Below are positions 58,101 to 64,000 of a stretch of 64,000 bases of DNA, one piece after another (positions within the stretch are counted from its first letter, which is position 1; each line of letters starts with the position of its first letter). The notes beneath the pieces are model-generated. The model was not told the DNA's origin and did not search any database. It worked only from the letters and a program-made list of their open reading frames with translations. The translations under genes were made by a program, and so were the position numbers. The stretch spans positions 95,971,213 through 96,035,212 of the forward strand of contig NC_135373.1 of the NCBI RefSeq assembly GCF_049243985.1. Direction: 5' to 3'. The stretch comes from Paroedura picta (taxonomy: Eukaryota > Chordata > Lepidosauria > Squamata > Gekkonidae).

Positions 58101-61100
58101 TCTGGAGGGAAAGGCACAAACCAGGTGCCTGGGAAATTGCTTTTGTGGGACACAAAAACCATGAAGCAGCAGGTATTTAATATTTTTTAAAAATTCAAGC
58201 TTAAACTCCAGGAAAAAGTGGAGGGCATCTTTCCCTCAGTTTGTGGCTCTTTAAGGCAGGGGTAGTCAACCTGTGGTCCTCAGATGTCCATGGACTACAA
58301 TTCCCATGAGCCCCTGCCAGCAAACGCTGGCAGGGGCTCATGGGACTTGTAGTCCATGGACATCTGGAGGACCACAGGTTGACTACCCCTGTTTTAAGGC
58401 ATTATTTGTTATCAGCATCAACACACACACTGTATTTCGCTGGTCTCCACTTCATTTTTGGATGGATGCTTTCAAATACTGTGTTTGAGTCTCCCCATCC
58501 CCTTTGTCTCCTTCATCTTGAGATCAAATGATGTTCCTTGAACAGTTGGATGTGCCTGGGTCCCCGTTACTTTACTGTTGAGTTGTGCCAATGACCAGCA
58601 GAGAGGCAAATACCCACTGTGGCCACTGGAACATAAAACCTTGGGCTTAGGTGTGTGGCTTTCATTTGGAAAGATCTCAGGAATATACTGAAAGATCTCC
58701 CCACCTCCAAAGAAAAGTAATGAAGACCCAGCACCAGTCCCTTTTGCACCAAGCAACAGCAATCATAATAATTAGTAATGTTAGCATTATTATTGTGTGA
58801 ATCAGCACAATAGAAATGCTAAGCAATAATAGTAATTTCAGCCATGCAAGTATTGTCCCCATAGTGCCAAAGAGTAGCTGAGAACAAAAGCCTTGAGTAG
58901 CTTTCCTTGGGCTGTCTCATGAGCGTGTGGCTGCAGTGATATTTGAATTGGCAACTCTGTGCATTCCAGCTCTGTCTCCTAGTGACTGTGCTATACCAAC
59001 AAGGTGCCACTTGTGTTTATTCACTGGAATATTTCCTACGTTTCTTCCCTCACTGGCCCCTCTCATCTGGCCCTCAGATGGTCCCATTCACACACCCCCC
59101 CCCACTGTGGCCTGCTATTCTCCCTGGAGTCCTCCTGCCTTGAGGAAAATGTGCTGTTTCTTTAATAAAGGCTTAATAGGACACTATTTATGTCCATGCC
59201 ATGAAAAGCTTTACTTGTCTGTTTTCATACTTTAAAGCTGTATGAAAGGGTCAAGAGACTTTTCTACAGGCCATCTGGCATTCATAGTGGTAGTATCCCC
59301 CCATCTGTAGTGGCTCAGCCCTGATCCAGGACCACATCCCATAATGCTCATCTCTTGTTATGTGGGGGACCTGCCTACGTTTCATACCACTCTGTAAGTG
59401 CCAGGATCAGCAGTCCAGTAGTCCAGCTTTGCCCGTGAAAAAAGGAGATTAAAATGACAGGGAAGCAGAATGGAGCTCTTCTTCCTCTGTTTCAGAGTGG
59501 CAGAAGTGGTGAACAAAGGCAGCTACTAGCATGTGAGAGGAAGAGATGTCCAGACCAGTGTGTGGGTTTGTTTTACAGCAGGATTATGAGTCCTTATCTA
59601 CACAGAGGACCTTCTGTTCACCCATGAGGCTAGGGACAGTTTTTTTTTTTTCTCTAACTAGCGGTGGGGCTGTTTAGAAGTCTGTGGGAAAGCCATTCAC
59701 AGCCTTCAATGGTGGGAAGAAGCTATATTGTGCAGGGACAGACTGGCTGCCTTGGGCCAGAACGTCCTGGATTCCCTAAGGGCTTGGAGCTGATCAGGGA
59801 AACAGGAAGCCAGATTGCAGTTAATGACTGCAGTAGTTGCTGGAGGAACCTGACCCTGCAGAGTTAACTGCTCCCCTGGGCATCTGCCAGACAAACAAAG
59901 TTTTCAGAGAAAAGGACACACAATTAAGTTCTCCTAATGTTTTCTTTCTGTTCCCCTTCCAGCTTCAGTTTTCACTTGAACCCGAGCCCATTGCTGTAAA
60001 TTGCACGGCCTTCAATCACAATGGAAACCTGCTGGTCACAGGAGCAGCCGATGGCATCATTCGCCTCTTTGGTAAATACAGAGCCTGGGCTACAGCTTGG
60101 TTGTCTTTGGCCACAAATGATTAGTCTGCATTCTCCTAGCCTGAGCTCTCAACTTGAGGGGCAGCCTCCTCACTGCGAAAGAGCAACCCCCAGGTTGGCA
60201 CAAGAACTAGCACTCTGGGAACAACCAGCCATATATTTATTGGTTATTTATTCATTAAAAAAATTATAGTCTGCCTATCACCCTTGTGGTTCAAGGCAGC
60301 TGACAATGATACTTTACACAAAGATTCCCAATAAAACCCAGAATAAAATTGGGACTCTTCCAATCCTAGGAAGTTGTTCAGATGTGTTCTCTCCCCTTCC
60401 CCATCAGCCTAGGTCTCAGAGGTGTGTGGGGCTAGAGTTGTGAAGGTCTGGGGAAAATCTGGAAACATTCAGGGCGGAGGAGTTTTTCCACCTCCCCTCT
60501 GACCTTTCTTCCCAGTTTTTCTGTTGGGAGAAATTTGGGGGAGTCAACTGCCATGGATGAGATTGCCCCCCGATGCCCTTTCTGTCCTGTTTCAAGTGTG
60601 CACCCTGGTATGCCATAGAGCTACATAAGAAGAAATGGGAGCTGAGGTGGCTATAGCGAGTTTGGAGGAAGACTCATGACAAAGCTTTGAGAGCATTTTG
60701 TAGGATACTTATCACAGCCTATGAGAATCATAGAATAATAGAGTTGGAAGGGGCCATACAGGCCATCTAGTCCAACCCCCTGCTCAACGCAGGAAGCATC
60801 CCAAAGCATCCTAAAGATGGCAGTGAAGGTCACCAAGAGAGATCTTTTGCAAGCTTCTGCCAGCTCACACCCAGCACATTTGTTTAGGATGGTTCGGTCT
60901 CTGACTGTCGTTGAAGAAGGGAGCACAAATGATAGGCAGTTGGCAGTTAGCTATGAGGCATTTCCGAATCATTTTGCGGGTAAAATTTTGACACTCCACC
61001 ATGCTCTTCCTTGAACGCTTAATACAGAAAGGGAACTGGAGGCCCCTTGGCCATGTTTGGAGGGGTGTTTTGACAGCTTCAGGTGCCTTAAACAAACTGA

Positions 61101-63624
61101 AGTGGATGGGTTGCTGGCAGCAGTGAGGACAACCACTTGCTCCCTAGTCCCCTGCATCTTGTGGCTTGTGAAAGCATGTGGCAAGAAGGTCAGGGGACCC
61201 CTCCGGGAGATGATACACCTGTCCCTAGTGTCAGGGACTATCTTGGGGGGCCTAAAGGAGGTAGAGGTTAGGCCTTTACTGAAGTAACCATCTTTGGATC
61301 CATGGGATCCTGCCAACTACCATCCTGTCACACACCTTGCGTTTTTGGGTGATTGAGCGGGTGGCTGTGGAATAACTGCCAGCATACCTAGAGCAGCCTT
61401 GGTTCTCTCACGGAAGACCTATGATGCCAGCTAGACTGAGGCAGGTCAGCGCTGCTCATATTGCTCGATCTTACAACAGCATTTGATAGTGTAGATCAAG
61501 GGGTAGTCAACCTGTGGCCTGGCCTTCCAGATGTTCACAGACTACAATTCCCACGAGCCCCTGCCAACAAATGCTGGCAAGGGGCTCATGGGAATTGTAG
61601 TCCATGGACATCTGGAGGACCACAAGTTGACTACCCCTGCTGTAGATCATGAGCTTCTGGCTCACTGCCTTGTTGGTGTGGGGATATAGCGAGCTCCTGA
61701 TCTTGAGGTAGGTTCTGAGATGTACAGTCAGCGGCATCAGCAGAAATCTCTGCATCCAAGGCAGTGACCTTGAATTACAGGAAGGCAACTAAGAAATTCT
61801 TAAAAACAGAATGAATGATGAATGGCTTCCAGTGGTTGGTACAGTTCCTGCTCCGTTCCCTCTTGCTAGCAGAAGCAGGACACAGGTATGCCTCTTCTGT
61901 GCTTTGTGTTGCAGTCAGTATTCAGAATAAATAAATCTGTCTTTTTTCCAGATATGCAGCAACATGAGTGTGCTATGAGTTGGAAGGCCCATGATGGAGA
62001 GGTTTATTCCGTTGAATTCAGCTATGATGAGAATGCTGTCTACAGCATTGGAGAAGATGGGAAGGTATGTTCTGGGTTGTTGTTGTTCCTGCCTCTGCTG
62101 TTAGCAGTGTCCATACACAACAGAATAAAGGCCCAAGGGTATTCTTTTTGCATCTGACCAGATTCTTTCCATTTCCCCCATTGTACCCAGTTCATCCAGT
62201 GGAATATTCACAAAAGTGGCTCCAAAGTCTCTGAATATGGACTCCCCAGAGATGCTACCGGCCCTTTTGTGTTGTCTGGCTACAGCGGCTACAAACAAGT
62301 TCAGGTCCCACATGGGAGGCTCTTTGCGTTTGACTCTGAGGGAAACTACATGCTGACCTGTTCTTCTTCCGGGGGAGTCATCTACAAGGTAACAGAAGTT
62401 GAAGAAGTGATCCAGATATAGCAAATAGCAAATACAAGCTCAGCACTTTTGAAGAGAGGATGATGTTAAAGTGCACTCATATTGGCTGTGCTCTTTACAA
62501 GTGTGTGTAAAATCTTGGCTTCCTCTGCTTCAACAGAGCTGGATTTTTCCATTTATACACACTGTATGTCTCCACCTCATGAGTAGGAAGGACTCCCTGG
62601 AGAAGAGCCTAATGCTGGTAGCGATTGAGGGCAAAAGAAGAAGGGGATGACAGAGAATGAGGTGGCTGGATGGAGTCACTGAAGCAGTAGGTGCAAACTT
62701 AAATGGACTCCGGGGAATGGTAGAGGACAGGAAGGCCTGGAGGATCATTGTCCATGGGGTCGTGATGGGTCGGACATGACTTCGCAACTAACAACAATAA
62801 CATGTGTCCTTGCAAGCTCCATGGCAATACGAATGTCTTTTCTCAAGTGTGGTAGATAACAGTTTTGTGAGCAGTGCATCTTAGTGGGTTCAGAGCCACA
62901 TATGAATATCTATTCAAATCCCAGCTCAGCCCATAGATTTGCCTGGCTAATTTACTGCCATCCAGGTCTCAAAATACATACATTGTGAATAATGATGACC
63001 TGTTGTAGGATTGTTGTGAGGTAGTGTGAAAGATTGAAAATAGAACACCTAGTTGGATATATGGCACAAGCCTTGAGGTGAAATTAGAGGGGACTTTGCT
63101 GCCCCAAATCACTCGGAGGAGGTCTGGGGTTTGGAAACAGAGCATCTGCTTTGTGCGCAGAATGTTCCCGGTTCAACCCTGGGCATTTCCAGTTAAAAGA
63201 ATCGGGTATGTGTGTGTGGGGAGGAAATATGTGAGACGCTACCCCCTGAGGCCCCAGAGAGCCCCTGCCAGTCAAAGTACACAATACTGGCCTTGATAGA
63301 CCAAAGGTCTGACCCTGTATAAGGCAGCTTCATCTGTGTTCACTGCCTCCCACTACTGTAGTCAAAACAAGGCTAGACAGCACTCTGTTTCTGAATGGAA
63401 AGGCAGATTCTGCAGGAGGGTGAAAGGTTCCTCATTTTGTATTTTCTTCTCTCTTGCAGCTGAGTAGCAATGAGAAGGTGCTGGAGAGCTGCCTCTCCCT
63501 GGGAGGACACAGAGCCCCGGTGGTCACGGTGGACTGGTGCACAGCTATGGATTGTGGGACCTGCCTCACGGCCTCCATGGATGGGAAAATCAAATTAACC
63601 ACTTTACTGGCACAGAAGTCTTAA
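42626..63624 (+). CDS. WDR91: WDR91, WD-repeat endosome maturation factor (complete, 15 exons)
   Basis: Segments: 42626-42748, 46563-46742, 46960-47167, 48397-48479, 51437-51570, 52391-52568, 53849-54007, 56264-56463, 56889-57039, 57299-57393, 58004-58172, 59963-60071, 61952-62064, 62191-62388, 63460-63624. The join is 754 codons plus TAA; human WDR91 is 747. The N-terminus ([20 protein letters not shown]) and residues about 42-170 form the helical domain; about 180-215 is a coiled coil ([20 protein letters not shown]); a Ser/Gln-rich linker follows; about 415-754 is the WD40 propeller ([12 protein letters not shown]-type blades, [36 protein letters not shown]). WDR91 is a Rab7 effector that, with WDR81, restrains Beclin1/VPS34 PI3K on endosomes so that early endosomes mature. 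Intron 3 is a U12-type AT-AC intron; the others are GT-AG. The introns carry many repeats. STRA8 is divergent upstream. Confidence 0.96.
43115..44285. other. WDR91 intron 1, 5' part
   Basis: No gene. About 43250-43330 has a hAT-like fragment (ggatccccaaccttctggta). Short internal duplications occur (ttttatggtggaatcc near 43430 and 43460; aactgtaaggacctaa near 43556 and 43568). Confidence 0.4.
44290..45030 (+). mobile_element. L2/CR1-type LINE 3' end
   Basis: Contains gcagctgcagtggttgccag, gggaccgcctacctccttat and ctggtggaatgagctccctg, the ORF2 end. It then reads gtgaaccgccgcgagccagt and tail aatagataaaataaataaat. A (ccaggg)n run lies near 44576. Confidence 0.75.
45035..46560. other. WDR91 intron 1, 3' part
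   Basis: No named element or coding exon was recognised. Confidence 0.4.
46563..46742 (+). CDS. WDR91: WDR91 exon 2
   Basis: The acceptor is tatcttcag and the donor is gtaagt; phase 0 to 0. It encodes [20 protein letters not shown] and [20 protein letters not shown], near-identical to human. Confidence 0.96.
46960..47167 (+). CDS. WDR91: WDR91 exon 3, U12 AT-AC donor
   Basis: The acceptor is tttatttctag; phase 0 to 1. It encodes [20 protein letters not shown] through [11 protein letters not shown] plus one base. It is followed directly by ATATCCTTT, the minor-spliceosome 5' splice-site consensus. Confidence 0.94.
47168..48396 (+). other. U12-type AT-AC intron (WDR91 intron 3)
   Basis: The 5' splice site is ATATCCTTT (47168-47176), the branch site CCTTAAC (48381-48387) and the 3' splice site TTAC (48393-48396), with about 10 nt between branch A and AC. 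Joining ...CAGTGCATGC to CTGTCCCAGTC gives QCMPVPV, the conserved residues. Confidence 0.92.
48397..48479 (+). CDS. WDR91: WDR91 exon 4, U12 AT-AC acceptor
   Basis: It is preceded by CCTTAACCTTTCTTAC (branch site plus AC acceptor) and followed by gtgaga; phase 1 to 0. It encodes [20 protein letters not shown] and ENETLRQK, collinear with human '[14 protein letters not shown]...EENEVLRQK'. Confidence 0.94.
49035..49780. repeat. 62-bp minisatellite, about 11 units
   Basis: Units begin near 49084, 49147, 49211, 49272, 49334, 49397, 49459, 49519, 49581, 49643 and 49706 (spacing 60-64). The unit is tgctggctctcctgggcgcc, ggcttggagctgcgaaaggc, tcctacaggag, then a T8-T12 run. Two variants alternate: gtgggcgtgccgg and ctgggcgccgg. 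Confidence 0.92.
49826..50117. repeat. cluster of six consecutive hairpins
   Basis: Perfect or near-perfect inverted repeats at 49826-49876 (24-bp stem, ttt loop), 49878-49916 (18-bp stem), 49926-49980 (25-bp stem), 49990-50018 (12-bp stem), 50066-50086 (9 bp) and 50099-50117. They sit next to one another at the 5' end of the Helitron. Confidence 0.92.
50201..50517. mobile_element. hAT-like MITE, 6121 family
   Basis: cagcctttctcaactttttt at the left, ggttgagaaagcctt at the right. The left flank is CTCTAGCA; no matching right flank is seen. Confidence 0.65.
51005..51190 (+). repeat. tRNA-derived SINE, second family
   Basis: Contains gaatgcagaagatctcaggt, gcatttccagttaaaaagaa, tagacagcactgaccttgat and ataaggcagcttcatgtgt. 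Confidence 0.7.
51437..51570 (+). CDS. WDR91: WDR91 exon 5
   Basis: The acceptor is cccttttttag and the donor is gtgagt; phase 0 to 2. It encodes the coiled-coil end [20 protein letters not shown] and [17 protein letters not shown]. Confidence 0.95.
52391..52568 (+). CDS. WDR91: WDR91 exon 6
   Basis: The acceptor is ccctccccag and the donor is gtgagg; phase 2 to 0. It encodes [20 protein letters not shown] and [14 protein letters not shown]. This is the low-complexity linker, less conserved than the flanking exons. Confidence 0.93.
53379..53761. mobile_element. non-autonomous hAT transposon
   Basis: Inverted ends cagtggttctcaacct and aggttgagaaccactg (16 bp, perfect). Perfect 8-bp duplications TTCTAAAC lie at 53371-53378 and 53762-53769. 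In WDR91 intron 6, 79 bp before exon 7. Confidence 0.92.
53849..54007 (+). CDS. WDR91: WDR91 exon 7
   Basis: The acceptor is cttgtcttccag and the donor is gtaggg; phase 0 to 0. It encodes [20 protein letters not shown] and [20 protein letters not shown]; the latter is almost identical in human. Confidence 0.95.
54010..55250. other. WDR91 intron 7, 5' part
   Basis: About 54500-54600 is a fragment of the 31605 repeat family (aacaggctaacagttttatt). Nothing else is recognised. Confidence 0.35.
55605..55800 (+). repeat. tRNA-derived SINE, second family
   Basis: Contains gtggctcagtgatggaacat, gaagatttcaggttccatct, ttctccagttgaatcaggta, gagtagacaatactgatctt and ataaggcagg. A shorter relative lies at about 55255-55385. 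Confidence 0.7.
56264..56463 (+). CDS. WDR91: WDR91 exon 8
   Basis: The acceptor is tcttgattcag and the donor is gtaagg; phase 0 to 2. It ends [20 protein letters not shown] followed by HC, the start of the propeller; its 5' half is a variable acidic linker. Confidence 0.94.
56502..56615. mobile_element. foldback hAT-like MITE, shortened left arm
   Basis: cagaggtagtcaaactgtgg to cagtttgaccacccctg, 38 bp after the exon 8 donor. Flanks GGTAAGGG and GGTTAGAG agree at 6 of 8. Confidence 0.75.
56889..57039 (+). CDS. WDR91: WDR91 exon 9
   Basis: The acceptor is tccatttag and the donor is gtgagt; phase 2 to 0. It encodes [20 protein letters not shown] and [20 protein letters not shown], the first WD blade. 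Confidence 0.96.
57299..57393 (+). CDS. WDR91: WDR91 exon 10
   Basis: The acceptor is ttttggttgcag and the donor is gtaatc; phase 0 to 2. It encodes [20 protein letters not shown] and [11 protein letters not shown]. Confidence 0.96.
58004..58172 (+). CDS. WDR91: WDR91 exon 11
   Basis: The acceptor is ttgcatttcag and the donor is gtattt; phase 2 to 0. It encodes [20 protein letters not shown] and [16 protein letters not shown]. Confidence 0.95.
58257..58391. mobile_element. full-length foldback hAT-like MITE
   Basis: 135-bp near-perfect palindrome in WDR91 intron 11. Flanks CTTTAAGG and TTTTAAGG agree at 7 of 8, with TA central. Confidence 0.85.
59963..60071 (+). CDS. WDR91: WDR91 exon 12
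   Basis: The acceptor is ttccccttccag and the donor is gtaaat; phase 0 to 1. It encodes [20 protein letters not shown] and [16 protein letters not shown], a canonical WD blade. Confidence 0.96.
60726..60800 (-). repeat. CR1-like 3' end
   Basis: Reads agaataatagagttggaagg, ccatctagtccaaccccctg, ctcaacgcagg, the reverse complement of the CR1 terminus. Confidence 0.7.
60801..61800 (+). mobile_element. LINE ORF2 fragment (L2/CR1-like reverse transcriptase)
   Basis: Translated pieces show pre-RT sequence (RLTVVEEG-like, [12 protein letters not shown]) and the RT block [12 protein letters not shown] foldback MITE (61497-61639) interrupts it right after that block; its continuation after the insert reads gatcatgagcttctggctca (DHELLAH). 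In WDR91 intron 12. Confidence 0.7.
61497..61639. mobile_element. foldback hAT-like MITE nested in a LINE
   Basis: caaggggtagtcaacc to gttgactacccctg. Flanks GTGTAGAT and CTGTAGAT agree at 7 of 8. Removing it restores a continuous LINE sequence. Confidence 0.85.
61952..62064 (+). CDS. WDR91: WDR91 exon 13
   Basis: The acceptor is cttttttccag and the donor is gtatgt; phase 1 to 0. It encodes [20 protein letters not shown] and [17 protein letters not shown]. Confidence 0.96.
62191..62388 (+). CDS. WDR91: WDR91 exon 14
   Basis: The acceptor is ttgtacccag and the donor is gtaaca; phase 0 to 0. It encodes [40 protein letters not shown] and [20 protein letters not shown]. Confidence 0.96.
62560..62808 (+). 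mobile_element. RTE-BovB LINE 3' end
   Basis: Contains gaagaggggatgacagag-type sequence, ggctggatggagtcactgaa, aatggactccggggaatggt, catggggtcgtgatgggtcg and cgcaactaacaacaataaca. Same family as 11965-12067, but longer. Confidence 0.85.
63118..63342 (+). repeat. tRNA-derived SINE, second family
   Basis: Contains agagcatctgctttgtgcgc, cggttcaaccctgggcattt, ccagttaaaagaatcgggta and ataaggcagcttcatctgtg. Confidence 0.75.
63460..63624 (+). CDS. WDR91: WDR91 exon 15 with stop
   Basis: The acceptor is tctctcttgcag; the exon ends at TAA (63622-63624). It encodes [20 protein letters not shown] and [20 protein letters not shown]. The rest of the window is 3' UTR; no AATAAA is seen before 64000. Confidence 0.96.
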   Translation: MSSNEKVLESCLSLGGHRAPVVTVDWCTAMDCGTCLTASMDGKIKLTTLLAQKS

Positions 63625-64000
63625 ACAGAACTGTGGTGATGGGAGTTTTTTTTTTAATTTAAAGATCAGTATTAACCATTTAGACCTAAGCTACACTAGG
63701 GAGGAGAGAACTGTGATCACTTTTCTTAGCATTACATTCTCCTCCAGGTTAGCAACATCTTGCCATTTGATGCCAAACCACTGCCAATCAGGACACTTCA
63801 AGTTGCAGCAGCTGCCCTAAACTAACTATGCTATTAGCAGAGGTGCACTGATAAAGCCCCTTCTCTTCCTGGGTTCCCAGTAGCACACAGCCATAACTCT
63901 CGAAGATTGTGCCAAGGTGGGATGCAGATTTACAAAGTTTCCAGCTGAGAAGAAAGGGCTGTGCAAAACCTAACAGTATTCAATGTTTGCGTCTGCATTT

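Overview
This is vertebrate nuclear DNA. Three multi-exon genes with GT-AG (and one AT-AC) introns are spread over 64 kb and embedded in dense interspersed repeats. The repeat mix points to a squamate reptile, most likely a lizard: RTE-BovB 3' ends, CR1-like 3' ends with the 'agaatcatagagttggaaggg' signature, L2/CR1-type 3' tails ending in (AATAAA)n, tRNA-derived SINEs, a 5S-rRNA-derived SINE, hAT MITEs, Harbinger-like elements and a Helitron. The species cannot be named from the window.

Layout. (1) 2877-15361, + strand: the 3' nine coding exons of SLC23A4 (sodium-dependent nucleobase transporter SNBT1), open throughout; the N-terminal exons were not found and probably lie left of the window. 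(2) 25613-36708, - strand: eight coding exons of STRA8, the retinoic-acid-induced regulator of meiotic entry, ending in a conserved LxCxE motif; convergent to SLC23A4. (3) 42626-63624, + strand: a complete 15-exon WDR91 gene (754 codons before the stop), a Rab7 effector of endosome maturation, starting in a CpG island and divergent from STRA8. The order SLC23A4-STRA8-WDR91 and the relative orientations match what I recall of the rodent locus; SLC23A4 is a pseudogene in humans.

I assembled the gene models exon by exon from splice sites, codon phase and recalled mammalian protein sequence; every junction keeps the frame. WDR91 intron 3 has no usable GT-AG pair but has a perfect minor-spliceosome donor (ATATCCTTT) and an AC acceptor behind a CCTTAAC branch site, so it is a U12-type AT-AC intron.

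Between and inside the genes the sequence is mostly transposon-derived. The most striking element is a 1.33 kb non-autonomous Helitron on the - strand (48800-50131, WDR91 intron 4). It has a TC start, a 3' hairpin followed by CTAG, an A/T insertion site, an internal array of about eleven 62-bp units and six consecutive GC-rich hairpins near its 5' end. Other notable items are two closely similar Harbinger-like elements 1.7 kb apart, one of them inside an old CR1; two hAT elements back to back on one target site; a foldback hAT-like family with about eight copies, three in WDR91 introns; a BovB tail between 54-bp direct repeats; and a 5'-truncated LINE with a perfect 11-bp target-site duplication. 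I saw no tRNA or rRNA gene, no CRISPR array and no recognisable retroviral element.
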